The translations under genes and the position numbers were made by a program. A stretch of DNA of 64,000 bases from Paludibacteraceae bacterium. Lineage in GTDB: Bacteria > Bacteroidota > Bacteroidia > Bacteroidales > Paludibacteraceae. Shown piece after piece: positions 50,229 through 60,100 of the stretch. Position 1 is the stretch's first letter, and each line of letters starts with the position of its first letter. The stretch lies in contig JAFYMG010000009.1 in assembly GCA_017556705.1 (NCBI GenBank), positions 62,001 through 126,000 of the forward strand, in the 5' to 3' direction. The notes below the pieces were generated by a model. That model was given only the letters and a program-made list of their open reading frames with translations. It was not told the DNA's origin and made no database searches.

Positions 50229-50930
50229 ATGATTTACAGCAAAGAGGTACAGGAAATGTGCCAAGTAGCTAAGGGACCTAACCACGGTCCAGCTCCAATC
50301 CCAGAAGAGGGTAAGTGGGTGAAAGCTAAAGAGATCGCTGACATCTCTGGTATGACTCACGGTATCGGTTGGTGCGCTCCTCAACAAGGTGCGTGCAAAC
50401 TCAGTTTGAACGTTAAGAACGGTATCATCGAGGAGGCTCTCATCGAGACTATCGGTTGCTCAGGTATGACTCACTCTGCTGCTATGGCAAGCGAGATCCT
50501 CGTAGGTAAAACTATCCTCGAGGCACTCAACACCGACCTCGTATGTGACGCTATCAACACCGCTATGCGCGAGTTGTTCCTGCAAATCGTTTATGGACGT
50601 ACCCAATCTGCTTTTTCTGAGGGCGGTTTGCCAATCGGCGCTGGTCTTGAGGACTTGGGTAAGGGTCTCGTTAGCCAAACGGGTACTTTGTTCGCTACCA
50701 AGGCTAAAGGCTCACGCTACCTCCAATTGACCGAGGGTTACATCACCAAGCAATACTTGGATGCTGACAACGAGACTTGCGGATATGAGTTCGTTCATAT
50801 GGGCAAATTCATGGATGCTATCAAGAAGGGTGTTCCAGCAGAGGAGGCTTTGAAGAAGGTTACTGGCACTTATGGCCGCACAACCGAGGAGCAAGGCGCA
50901 GTTAAATTTATTGATCCACGTCATGAATAA
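50229..50930 (+). CDS. Iron-sulfur scaffold-like (NifU N-terminal-like) protein paired with GGGtGRT
   Basis: A 233-residue protein. The region IGWCAPQQGACKLSLNVKNGIIEEALIETIGCSGMTHSAAMASEILVGKTI (in pieces WCAPQQGACK and IGCSGMTHSA) resembles the NifU/IscU N-terminal fold, with cysteines at about residues 47, 53 and 76 as possible Fe-S ligands. It is always-next-door in many anaerobes to a GGGtGRT protein, as here (18 bp). Codon use is strongly biased to abundant codons (GGT, CTC, GAG, AAG), unlike its neighbours, which suggests high expression. Function of the pair is unproven. Confidence 0.8.
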   Translation: MIYSKEVQEMCQVAKGPNHGPAPIPEEGKWVKAKEIADISGMTHGIGWCAPQQGACKLSLNVKNGIIEEALIETIGCSGMTHSAAMASEILVGKTILEALNTDLVCDAINTAMRELFLQIVYGRTQSAFSEGGLPIGAGLEDLGKGLVSQTGTLFATKAKGSRYLQLTEGYITKQYLDADNETCGYEFVHMGKFMDAIKKGVPAEEALKKVTGTYGRTTEEQGAVKFIDPRHE

Positions 50931-50934
50931 TAAG

Positions 50935-50941
50935 AAAGGAG
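50935..50941 (+). promoter_or_regulatory. Clear Shine-Dalgarno sequence
   Basis: AAAGGAG with 7 bp to the ATG at 50949. Strong SD sites are rare before genes in this phylum and in this window, so this fits high expression of the GGGtGRT gene. Confidence 0.7.
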
Positions 50942-50948
50942 TAAAACT

Positions 50949-51959
50949 ATGATCCGTCCAGTTCAATTCGAATCACAAGATCGCCGCGAGAAACAAGTAC
51001 TCGCTGCGCTTAACGCACATGGTATTGCTTCTATCGAAGAGGCTAATCAAATTTGCGAGCAATACGGTTTGGATCCTTACATGACTTGCGAGGAGACCCA
51101 AATGATTTGCTTTGAGAACGCTAAGTGGGCTTACGTAGTAGGTACCGCTATCGCAATTAAGAAAGGTTGCAAGAACGCTGCTGACGCTGCTGAGGCTATC
51201 GGTATCGGTTTGCAAGCATTCTGTATCCCAGGTTCTGTAGCTGACGACCGTCTCGTAGGTCTTGGCCACGGTAACTTGGCAGCTCGTTTGCTCCGCGAGG
51301 AGACCGAGTGCTTCGCTTTCTTGGCAGGTCACGAGTCTTTCGCAGCTGCTGAAGGTGCTATCAAGATTGCTGAGATGGCAAACAAAGTGCGCCAAAAACC
51401 ACTTCGTATCATCCTCAACGGTCTTGGCAAAGACGCTGCTATGATCATCAGCCGTATCAACGGTTTTACATACGTACAAACACAATTTGACTATGCTACT
51501 GGCGAGTTGAATATCGTGAAGACCAAAGCATATAGCAACGGTCCACGCGCTAAGGTGAACTGCTATGGTGCTGATGATGTACGCGAAGGTGTAGCTATCC
51601 TTTGGCACGAGAACGTAGATGTATCTATCACAGGTAACTCTACCAACCCAACTCGTTTCCAACACCCAGTAGCTGGTACCTATAAGAAAGAGCGCGTATT
51701 GGCAGGTAAGCCATACTTCTCTGTAGCTTCAGGTGGTGGTACAGGCCGTACCTTGCACCCAGATAACATGGCTGCAGGTCCTGCTTCTTATGGTATGACC
51801 GATACTTTGGGCCGTATGCACTCTGACGCTCAATTCGCTGGTTCTTCTTCAGTACCTGCACACGTTGAGATGATGGGCTTCCTCGGTATTGGTAATAATC
51901 CAATGGTAGGTTGCACCGTAGCTTGCGCTGTAAACGTAGCACTTGCTTTGAGCAAGTAA
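50949..51959 (+). CDS. GGGtGRT protein
   Basis: A 336-residue protein with the name-giving motif SVASGGGTGRTLHPDNMAAGP at about residues 258-275 (GGGTGRT) and NCYGADDVREGVAILWHENVDVSITGNSTNPTRF in pieces (DVREGVAIL, ITGNSTNPTRF). Cysteines at about residues 28, 39 and 46 (ICEQYG, TCEETQMICF) could bind metal. Family members are widespread in anaerobes and of unknown activity. The gene shares highly biased codon use with its partner and has a strong SD; a terminator follows at 51997. Confidence 0.88.
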   Translation: MIRPVQFESQDRREKQVLAALNAHGIASIEEANQICEQYGLDPYMTCEETQMICFENAKWAYVVGTAIAIKKGCKNAADAAEAIGIGLQAFCIPGSVADDRLVGLGHGNLAARLLREETECFAFLAGHESFAAAEGAIKIAEMANKVRQKPLRIILNGLGKDAAMIISRINGFTYVQTQFDYATGELNIVKTKAYSNGPRAKVNCYGADDVREGVAILWHENVDVSITGNSTNPTRFQHPVAGTYKKERVLAGKPYFSVASGGGTGRTLHPDNMAAGPASYGMTDTLGRMHSDAQFAGSSSVPAHVEMMGFLGIGNNPMVGCTVACAVNVALALSK

Positions 51960-51996
51960 TCTAGTACAAATTTAGATTAAAAATAAAAAGAAAAAT

Positions 51997-52027
51997 CGTA
52001 GAAAATTACTTTTCTACGGTTTTTTTT
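51997..52027 (+). terminator. Rho-independent terminator
   Basis: CGTAGAAAA/TTTTCTACG with a 4-nt loop, followed by G and eight or more T. The T tract runs into the next promoter's -33 TTTG. Confidence 0.88.
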
Positions 52028-52056
52028 GTATATATGCCTTTTTTTTTGTACCTTTG
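52025..52056 (+). promoter_or_regulatory. Bacteroidetes-type promoter for the lipid kinase operon
   Basis: TTTG at 52025-52028, 20-bp spacer, TACCTTTG at 52049-52056. Confidence 0.82.
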
Positions 52057-52097
52057 CGCGTTAATTTTGGTTTATAGTAGACTTTTAAGAAAATCAT

Positions 52098-52982
52098 ATG
52101 AAAAATATTGCATTTATCGTTAATCCTATTTCAGGGACCAAAACCAAAGGTCGCGTTGCAAAATTGATTCGTGAGTTACTTGATCCACGACAGTATGCGC
52201 CCACTATTGTCATGACCGAATATGCAGGTCATGCCACCCAATTGGCCCAACATTTCGCCTTAGAAGGTTACTACGCTGTAGTAGCTATAGGTGGTGATGG
52301 TACTGTGAATGAGGTAGCATCGGGGCTTGTAGGAACCAATACTGCGCTCGGTATTATTCCTAATGGTAGTGGCAATGGATTTGCACGTCATTTGGATATC
52401 TCCACGCGCATGAACCGTGCGATTGAAATGTTGAATCATAGTGAGGCTATCCATGTAGATTATGGAATGGTAAATGAGAAATGTTTCTTTTCCACATGTG
52501 GCATGGGATTTGATGCACTTGTAGCTGTACATTTCAACAAAGGTAAGACTCGTGGCATCACTGGCTATGTACAGAATATTGTTAACAACATATTTCAGTA
52601 TACACCAGAGCCCTATCATATCCAAGGAGAAGGTCTGGATATGACCAAAAACGCACTACTCGTGAACTTTGCTAATGCGAATCAATGGGGATACGATGCG
52701 TATGTTGCTCCAAAAGCAAGTGTTCAAGATGGTTGGCTAGATCTAGTAATAGTAGATGCATTCCCTGTGAAAGCCGCAGCCGAACTGACCATCAATTACC
52801 TATCTAAGTTTATTGATGAAGAAGGATTTCAAATGGATACTATCCGCGTAAAAGAGGTTAAGTTAACCCGTATGACCGCAGGTCCTATTCATATTGATGG
52901 TGATCCGATAGAGATGCCTGCTGAATTGAATATCAAAATCGTAGAAGATGGATTAAAAGTATTAGTAAAAAAGAGATTTTAA
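52098..52982 (+). CDS. Diacylglycerol/lipid kinase family protein (YegS-like)
   Basis: A 294-residue DAG-kinase-fold protein: FIVNPISGTKTKGR at the start, the nucleotide loop AIGGDGTVNEVASGL at about residues 60-74, PNGSGNGFARHL at about 90, and IHIDGDPIEMP near the C-terminus. These enzymes phosphorylate diacylglycerol or related lipids at the membrane. Full length. First gene of a run with dut, TPR, DUF4292 and EnvC-like genes. Confidence 0.92.
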   Translation: MKNIAFIVNPISGTKTKGRVAKLIRELLDPRQYAPTIVMTEYAGHATQLAQHFALEGYYAVVAIGGDGTVNEVASGLVGTNTALGIIPNGSGNGFARHLDISTRMNRAIEMLNHSEAIHVDYGMVNEKCFFSTCGMGFDALVAVHFNKGKTRGITGYVQNIVNNIFQYTPEPYHIQGEGLDMTKNALLVNFANANQWGYDAYVAPKASVQDGWLDLVIVDAFPVKAAAELTINYLSKFIDEEGFQMDTIRVKEVKLTRMTAGPIHIDGDPIEMPAELNIKIVEDGLKVLVKKRF

Positions 52983-52985
52983 TAA

Positions 52986-53013
52986 ACTATAAACTGCGAA
53001 CTATAAACGATAA
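52986..53013. repeat. Heptamer array (ACTATAA), four units, before dut
   Basis: ACTATAA, ACTGCGA, ACTATAA, ACGATAA, ending 3 bp before the dut ATG at 53017. Confidence 0.82.
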
Positions 53014-53016
53014 GTT

Positions 53017-53451
53017 ATGACAATAAAAATCATTAACAAAAGCAATAATCCATTGCCACGCTACGAGAGTGAGCAAGCTGCAGGCATGGATATTCGTTGC
53101 CATTTAGCAGAGTCTGTCACATTACAACCACTAGAGCGAAAACTCCTTCCTACTGGGTTATTCATCGAATTACCTGTTGGTTATGAGGCACAAATCCGTC
53201 CGCGCAGTGGCTTGGCGCTCAAACGTGGTTTAACCGTATTGAACACACCTGGTACAATTGATGCTGATTACCGCGGTGAGATTGGTGTGATACTCATCAA
53301 CCTCAGCAACGAACCCCAAACTATTGAATCAGGCGAACGTATATGCCAAATGGTTATTGCCAAGCATGAGCAACCTGAATTGGTCGAAGTGGCGGTATTG
53401 GGTGAAACAGAGCGTGGTGCTGGAGGTTTTGGACATAGCGGTGTGAAATAA
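53017..53451 (+). CDS. dut: dUTP diphosphatase
   Basis: A 144-residue trimeric dUTPase with the five motifs: [35 protein letters not shown] (catalytic Asp about 85), ERICQMVI and the C-terminal [11 protein letters not shown] arm. Hydrolyses dUTP to dUMP, keeping uracil out of DNA. Its leader is a heptamer array. Confidence 0.96.
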   Translation: MTIKIINKSNNPLPRYESEQAAGMDIRCHLAESVTLQPLERKLLPTGLFIELPVGYEAQIRPRSGLALKRGLTVLNTPGTIDADYRGEIGVILINLSNEPQTIESGERICQMVIAKHEQPELVEVAVLGETERGAGGFGHSGVK

Positions 53452-53470
53452 GTGAAGCGTTTTAAGTTGA

Positions 53471-54478
53471 GTGCTTAGAAAAATTAGACAAATAGTAATC
53501 GTTGTACTTCTACTCTTATGTGCAGGGGTAGCGTTTGGGGCAAATCTAGCCAAAACCAACAAGCTAGATACACTTACTGTGGAAGAACAGCAACAATTTT
53601 TATATTATTTCTACGAAGCTCAACGACTTATAGAAAAGGAAGATGTTGAGCCTGCTTGGGAACTTGTACAGTTCTGCTATGCTTTGAATCCCAACGATGC
53701 AACCATCAACAACTACATGGGAATCTTCTACGATGCTTTCAACCAACCCCAAAATGCACTACCCTATTTGCAACGTGCATTTGAATTACAACCCAATGAA
53801 TATTGGTATCAATATGCTGTATATCTGCTTCAAAGCGGGAACAAACAATCAGAAAAGATTGCCATACAGAACTTACAGAAAGTAGCAAAAAACAATCCAA
53901 AAAATGAAGATGTGCATACCTTGCTACAAAAAGCATATATCCATGTCAAGGATTATAAGAATGCGTTCTTAATACAAGATCAGCTGGATTCTATCACAGG
54001 GTATAATGCAGCAAGTGCAATGCAACGGTATCGCCTAAATATTGTTATGAATAATCTCAAACAGGCGATCTATGAGGTAGAACGTTATTTAGAGGAAGAC
54101 CCTAGCGATGTGCAGTTTCAAGCTTTTCGTTTGAAACTATATGAAAAGACTAACCAACCGTCGAAGAAGTTGATTGATGCTTATATGGCAATATTGCCCT
54201 ACGAACCTCACAATTGGGTACTGATGAACAACTTGGCTTGGCATCTTTGTATCTCTGGCGGAGATTTAACCTTGGCTGAAAAATTATCACACGCAACTAT
54301 CATGGCAGAGCCAAGCAACTCAATATACCTAGATACATATGCATGGATTATGTACCATATGGGGCTCTACCAAGATGCGTCCTTCTATATCCATCGTGCC
54401 TTAGAGTATGCAGTACCCGAAGCGAAAAAAGAGATAGAGTCACACTACAAAGCCATCATGAAGAAATTGAACCGATGA
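53471..54478 (+). CDS. Exported TPR-repeat protein
   Basis: A 335-residue protein with a signal peptide (about 1-24) and several TPR-like helical pairs (NDATINNYMGIFYDAFNQPQNALPYLQRAFELQPNEYWYQYAVYLL in pieces, HNWVLMNNLAWHL, SIYLDTYAWIMYHMGLYQDASFYIHRALE). The start is GTG at 53471; no ATG lies upstream in frame and the signal peptide begins directly. It lies between dut and a DUF4292 gene, an order seen in other Bacteroidetes. Likely a protein-interaction scaffold in the envelope. Confidence 0.85.
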   Translation: MLRKIRQIVIVVLLLLCAGVAFGANLAKTNKLDTLTVEEQQQFLYYFYEAQRLIEKEDVEPAWELVQFCYALNPNDATINNYMGIFYDAFNQPQNALPYLQRAFELQPNEYWYQYAVYLLQSGNKQSEKIAIQNLQKVAKNNPKNEDVHTLLQKAYIHVKDYKNAFLIQDQLDSITGYNAASAMQRYRLNIVMNNLKQAIYEVERYLEEDPSDVQFQAFRLKLYEKTNQPSKKLIDAYMAILPYEPHNWVLMNNLAWHLCISGGDLTLAEKLSHATIMAEPSNSIYLDTYAWIMYHMGLYQDASFYIHRALEYAVPEAKKEIESHYKAIMKKLNR

Positions 54479-55008
54479 AACGATTTATCCCCATCATAAC
54501 TTTATTCTGCCTCTTGCTCTGCTCATGCGGTACTCAACGTCAAGCAGAGCCGCGTCGTTACAACACATTGAGTCAAAAAGCGCATGCTACATTGCAGTTT
54601 GACCAACACAAATATACGATGAACTGCGCAGTACAAATGTGGCGAAATGAATTGGTTGTACTATCATTACAACCTGCTTTAGGAATAGAGATGTTTCGAT
54701 TAGAAGCCACCACCGATAGTGTGTGTGTGATTGATAAAATGAATCGCCGTTATACCACATTGGCTTATGACTGGATTGGGAAGAAAGTGCACCCTACCCC
54801 CTCATTGAAATTAATACAAGATTATGTGAGTGCTCCATTATCCAAACAAAAGAAGAACCAAAATCATCTTCACCTGAAAGTAGGAGGTCATATAATCTCT
54901 GTTCAATGTACCTTCTCACAACGAGAATACAACAAATTGACCTCTCCTAGAAGATTAGAATTAAAGAAATATAAACGAGTATCATTGCGTGAGATATTAC
55001 CGCTATGA
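54475..55008 (+). CDS. DUF4292 family lipoprotein
   Basis: A 177-residue lipoprotein (lipobox LLCSCG at about residue 18). The mature part is beta-rich and fits DUF4292 (FDQHKYTMNCAVQMWRNELVVLSLQPALGIEMFRLEATTDSVCVIDKMNRRY in parts), a family reminiscent of LolA-like half-barrels. Start at 54475 (MKRFIP), overlapping the TPR stop by 4 bp (ATGA). Function unknown; co-located with an EnvC-like protein. Confidence 0.82.
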   Translation: MKRFIPIITLFCLLLCSCGTQRQAEPRRYNTLSQKAHATLQFDQHKYTMNCAVQMWRNELVVLSLQPALGIEMFRLEATTDSVCVIDKMNRRYTTLAYDWIGKKVHPTPSLKLIQDYVSAPLSKQKKNQNHLHLKVGGHIISVQCTFSQREYNKLTSPRRLELKKYKRVSLREILPL

Positions 55009-56171
55009 AAAAAATATTGATTTTACATATCATTCTATTAATAACAGCCGTGCTGCCAGCACAGACTGTAAAAGAGTTGCAGAAGCAGCAGCGCGAGTTG
55101 CAGCAACAATTAGAGCAAACTAGCAACATGCTCAAGCAGACTAAACAGAGCGAGACTGCTACCATCAACAAACTAAATCTGCTGAACAACGATATCAAAA
55201 CACGTAAAAAACTGATCAAAAATATACAATCAGAGATCTCTGGGTTAAACACAGAGATGGTACAATTACGCGATAAACGATCCGAACTACAAATCGAATT
55301 AGAGGCATGCAAAGCCGATTATGCACGTTTGATCCGTGAGACGCACTACGCGGATATGCAACAATCTCCACTCCTGTTTCTCCTCTCATCTAATACCTTC
55401 CAACAACTCACACGTCGCATTCGATATATGCAACAATTCGCAGCCTATCGTAAAGAACAAGCGCGAGAGATCGAACGTATTCAAACAGAGATTGATCATC
55501 AAAACGAACAATTGGAAAAACGCAAAAATGACCGTTCAAAAGCATTGAAAAATCAAAAACGCGAACAAGATAACCTAGCCATCGACGAACGCAAACAAAA
55601 AAAGATGCTTGAATCGCTAAAAAAACAAGAAAAAGAATTGTTAGCAAAACAAAAAGAACAACAGAAAAAAGCCAATGCACTCAACAAACAAATAGAAGAC
55701 TTGATTGCGAAGCAAGTACGTACTACCACTACACTAACCAAAGAACAAAAATTGATTGCTGGTGGATTCGAAGCGAACCAAGGACGTATGCCATGGCCTG
55801 TAGAAAAGGGATATATCAGCGGCCATTTTGGCAAACACAAACATCCTGTACACGAACATGTCACTATTGACAACAAAGGCATCTATCTGCAGACTGTCAA
55901 CGGCGCTAGTGCGCGAGCCATTTACGAAGGAGAAGTTACTTGGTGTGCACAGATGAATGGTAATTATGCAGTAATCATTCAACATGGTAACTATCGTACC
56001 GTATATTCGCCTCTCAAGTCCATCACTGTAAAACAGGGTGATAAAGTGACTGCAAAACAAGCTATTGGCACCATTTATACAGATAGTAGCGAAGATAATA
56101 AAACAGAATTGTATTTCCAACTATACAAAGACAGATCCATTTTAAACCCAAGTTTGTGGTTAGCACAATAA
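55005..56171 (+). CDS. EnvC-like murein hydrolase activator (degenerate M23 domain)
   Basis: A 388-residue protein: signal peptide (about 1-20), long coiled coil (about 22-250), C-terminal LytM/M23 domain (about 265-385). The first zinc motif survives in HVTID (H-x3-D), but the second, normally HxH in a GPHLHFE-like strand, reads TELYFQLY, so both of those ligands are gone. EnvC and NlpD likewise have inactive LytM domains and activate amidases during cell division. This is therefore more likely an activator than an enzyme. Starts 4 bp inside the DUF4292 gene. Confidence 0.88.
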   Translation: MKKILILHIILLITAVLPAQTVKELQKQQRELQQQLEQTSNMLKQTKQSETATINKLNLLNNDIKTRKKLIKNIQSEISGLNTEMVQLRDKRSELQIELEACKADYARLIRETHYADMQQSPLLFLLSSNTFQQLTRRIRYMQQFAAYRKEQAREIERIQTEIDHQNEQLEKRKNDRSKALKNQKREQDNLAIDERKQKKMLESLKKQEKELLAKQKEQQKKANALNKQIEDLIAKQVRTTTTLTKEQKLIAGGFEANQGRMPWPVEKGYISGHFGKHKHPVHEHVTIDNKGIYLQTVNGASARAIYEGEVTWCAQMNGNYAVIIQHGNYRTVYSPLKSITVKQGDKVTAKQAIGTIYTDSSEDNKTELYFQLYKDRSILNPSLWLAQ

Positions 56172-56197
56172 GTTAGACAGAATAAATAACAAAAGAT

Positions 56198-56668
56198 ATG
56201 AAAACAATAAAAATATTAAGCTTACTATGTGTTGTACTACTGGTAAGTAGTTGCAAACAAAACAATTGGCTCGACTGGAAGACCCAGAATGAACTCTGGC
56301 TTGAGCAGAACACACAACGTGAAGGAGTCATCACAACTCCCACTGGTTTACAGTACAAATGCATATTCGCAGGACATCCCACTTCAGCCCGTCCCGATGA
56401 TGCCAAGATGGTGGAAATCCAGTATAGCGGAAAACTGATCAATGGATATCAGTTTGATGCAAGTGATGAATATGTGGGATATGTTAATAGTTTTGTTGCT
56501 GGTTTTAGTGAGGGATTGAAAAAGATGAACGAATTTGGCATCTATGAATTCTATATCCCTTACGATCTCGGCTATGGAATAGATGGAACAGGTACAGAAG
56601 GAACCAGTAGCTATATCCCACCTTATTCAACACTTATCTTTTACGTAGAGCTGAAAGACGTTCTTTGA
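56198..56668 (+). CDS. FKBP-type PPIase-like lipoprotein
   Basis: A 156-residue lipoprotein (lipobox VSSCKQ at about residue 20). The FKBP domain covers residues 45-156: TPTGLQYKCIFAGHPTSARPDD, VEIQYSGKLINGYQFDAS, FVAGFSEGLKKMNEFGIYEFYIPYDLGYG and [15 protein letters not shown]. Several active-site aromatics differ from the FKBPs at 26717 and 28000, so catalysis may be weak. It resembles GldI-type lipoproteins of gliding bacteria in layout. Its stop overlaps the next ATG (TGATG). Confidence 0.85.
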   Translation: MKTIKILSLLCVVLLVSSCKQNNWLDWKTQNELWLEQNTQREGVITTPTGLQYKCIFAGHPTSARPDDAKMVEIQYSGKLINGYQFDASDEYVGYVNSFVAGFSEGLKKMNEFGIYEFYIPYDLGYGIDGTGTEGTSSYIPPYSTLIFYVELKDVL

Positions 56669-57123
56669 TGAAACGTTGGTGGATCATAGTATTGGTATGT
56701 AGTACGATCATGGGGTGTGAAGACGTTAACCGCCGTTCATCAGTTCCCCATGTGCCTGTCAACTATACACTGAATATTACCAGCGAGTATCCCCATTTTG
56801 TTACAGATAATGGGTATCAAACTATGACCATCACCCAAAAGCGATTCGAGCGCGAGTATATCGGTTATGCTGGTCTGCTCGTATGGATTGGTATGGATGG
56901 AAGCTACCATGCGGCGGATCTTTGTTGTCCACATTGCATCAAGAGCAGCAAACCTGTAGAGATCAATGGTATTTATGCCATCTGTCCTATCTGCAACGAG
57001 CAATTTGATTTGAGTTATGGATTTGCTATTCCTACCAAAGGTATTATAGACGAACCATTGCGTAAGTATCAAACCCGTCTAGACAATAGTTTGACAGGCC
57101 TCACCTTACGTATCATTAACTAA
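56668..57123 (+). CDS. Rieske-like lipoprotein with altered ligand set
   Basis: A 151-residue lipoprotein (lipobox IMGCED). Residues about 75-120 resemble a Rieske fold: GYAGLLVWIGMDGSYHAADLCCPHC (the CxH motif as CPH) and ICPICNEQFDLSYGFAIPTKGI, where the second motif is CxxC instead of CxxH. With a Cys in place of one His it would hold either a different Fe-S centre or a zinc. The order after an FKBP-type lipoprotein and coupling by TGATG suggest a shared envelope role. Function unknown. Confidence 0.68.
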   Translation: MKRWWIIVLVCSTIMGCEDVNRRSSVPHVPVNYTLNITSEYPHFVTDNGYQTMTITQKRFEREYIGYAGLLVWIGMDGSYHAADLCCPHCIKSSKPVEINGIYAICPICNEQFDLSYGFAIPTKGIIDEPLRKYQTRLDNSLTGLTLRIIN

Positions 57124-57135
57124 TTCCACCCGACT

Positions 57136-60100
57136 ATGTTGTCTATCTACAAAGCTTCAGCAGGTAGTGGTAAGACCTATACCCTCACCCGTGAATATCT
57201 ACGGATGTTGCTTCAAGATAAGCAACTACTCGATGATAAGCGCCTGCCACATAGTCGCATATTAGCAGTCACCTTTACAAAGAAGTCCACTGCTGAGATG
57301 AAAGAGCGCATCTTGCGCGAACTGTATATCTTAGCCACCGACCCCAATCAATCCGAATATATCAAGGACTTCATTTCCGATACTAGCATCGGGATGAATA
57401 CCAGTGAGATACAGAAACGTGCACAAGCATTGCTCATTGGAATACTACAAGATTATACCCGCTTCTCCGTTTCGACCATTGATGGATTTTTCCAACAAGT
57501 AATTCGCAGTTTTGCCAAGGAATTGGGATTATCAGCCACCTATGACGTATCACTAGATAACGAAGAAATTGTACAACAAGCAGTTGATGATCTCTTCAGA
57601 CGTATTCGTGAGCAACAACAAGAGGATGATGAACTTCGCACGTGGATCATTGATTTTGCTCAAAATAATATCGATGCAGACAAACAATGGAATCCTAGTG
57701 AATTGGTTAAGAAATTCTCCATTGAACTATTCAAAGAACGCTTGATGCGACGTATGAATGCCATTCAAAAGGCTTTTTCCGACAAGGAACTCATGCGTCA
57801 ATACCAACACCAATTGACACAAATCTGTGAACAGGCAGAGCAACAAGTAGGCCTATTAATACAGCAAGCACTACAAATTTTCGCTACAGAGACTGGCTGG
57901 ACAGCCAATCTGCTCAAGGCATTTGCAAAAACACCTACCTCTTGGCTCAATGGCGAGATCGGTAGCACATTCAACAAAGTACTAAACAATCCAAGTAGTG
58001 TATATGTCAAATCAATATCTAAGACACAGCAACAACATCTGGCTGACATATATGCTCAACAATTAGAACCAATATTCCTACAGTTGCACCAAATCTGCAC
58101 TGGAGAAACAGCATGTAACTACTTCACTGCCAAAGCAATACTGCCAAACCTATACACGATGGGGATTTTGCAAGACGTGGATCGACAAATCACGGAAACC
58201 GATTTGTATCTCGGACGTCTGCCCATTTCCAAAACCAACCAACTCATCAACCAGATTATTGACGGACAAGATGCTCCATTTATCTACGAACGCATTGGGC
58301 AGTATTATCGCCACTACATGATTGACGAGTTTCAAGACACCAGTGCCTTGCAATGGGAGAATTTTGCACCACTCATCCACGAAACGGAGGACAACAACCG
58401 TGATAACCTCATCGTGGGTGATGTGAAACAGAGTATCTATCGATTCCGCAACTCCGATTGGCGGTTACTCAATGCCGTGCCCTCACAATTTCACAACATA
58501 TCTCTCCCTAAGATGGAGGAGAATTGGCGAACAGCAAAGGTCGTGATTACTGAGAATGAAAAAATCTTGCAACGATATAGCAAATGGGTAGCAGATCAGA
58601 TTGACGAACTCACCCAGCAGCCAGCAATCAGTCAAGATATTCGATACATGTATAGCTATAAGGCTATGCATCAAGAGGCACAAAAGAAATATAAAGGCTA
58701 CTTCCGTTTCCAATTCTTTGAAGGTAAAACTGCCAAAACGGAGAGTCTAGAAGCATTAGACCAACTATTACAATCACTCCAAGCAGAAGGCATTGATCTC
58801 AAGCGCGTTACACTACTCACTCGATTTGCATATGAGGCTGCAGAATTGGCACAGTTTCTCGTTCAGCGCAACTATTCCGTACAATCCGCAGCAGGTTTGC
58901 GCGTAGGATCACACCCTGCTATTAAGACAATCATTCATCTGCTGAAAGAAGATTTTCATAACCAACGCTCTATCGCACAAAACGCTGTACAGCAGTTCTT
59001 TGGCGAAATCAATGAGGAGCAAATGCAAAAAATAATACAAGCAGAATCACTACCACTATACGAACGTGTATTGAAAATCATTGACACACTGAAACTGCAG
59101 GAATCAGATGGAGCTATACCCTACCTCACTACTTTTCAAGATATCATCTATCAGTTTACCAAAAATCGTATCGCGGATGCGAATGCCTTTATCGAATATT
59201 GGGAACGTAAAGCGGATAAATTCACCATCCCTGCAGCCAAGACCACCAATACCATCCAAATCATGACTATCCATAGCAGCAAGGGACTTGAGTTTGACAT
59301 CGTCATCATCCCTATGCTCTCATGGCCAATCATGTCTTTTCACAAAGATGATATCCTATGGTGCGAACCCAAAACAGCTCCTTTTGATACACTACCATTG
59401 GTAGCAGTACACCCTACTAATCAACTCATGCAATCCCATCTGCGAGATGACTATATCCAAGAGATGGTAGCACAATATACGGATTATCTCAACCTAACTT
59501 ATGTAGCGTTTACACGTCCTCGCTACCGATTATACGCCTTTGGACAAAAGTATTTAGGAAATATAGATCAGAAGGTGTCCATTCAAAATATCGGTCATCT
59601 GCTATCTTATCTCTATGATTCCAATCATGAGTTGGACGACCAACTCACTTATGCACAGATGGATGAAGGCGAAACAACGCTTGCCCCACTGCCCCCACCA
59701 AAAGAAGATGAGGAAAAGAAAAAGGAACAAGAGGAGAACAAGAAAAAACATACCACCATTTCTGCTACATACGTCAATCTACCTATCAAAGATCGCCTGA
59801 TACTTCGCAGCAGAACGGAGGATGATTTCACAGAAGATGCCCTACTCTCCGCCATTGACTTGGGAACAAAAATGCACTTATGGTTGTCATATATCCGCAC
59901 ATGGCAAGATGCAGAACCAACCCTTCAACGCCTCATACGCGATGGACAAGTCACTGATCGACAGGCCATTGACATGCGTCAGCAGTTGGAGCAATTGCAA
60001 ACGCTCATCATACAAGAACATCATGAAGAGTGGTTCTCTGGTAAAGATTACGTGCTTTTCGAACAAGATATCATCACACCTACCAACACTTTGAATCGAC

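Noticed and set aside
50973..51665. 230-codon open frame opposite the GGGtGRT gene
   Set aside because: Long only because the biased codons of the real gene avoid stops on the other strand; no family features.
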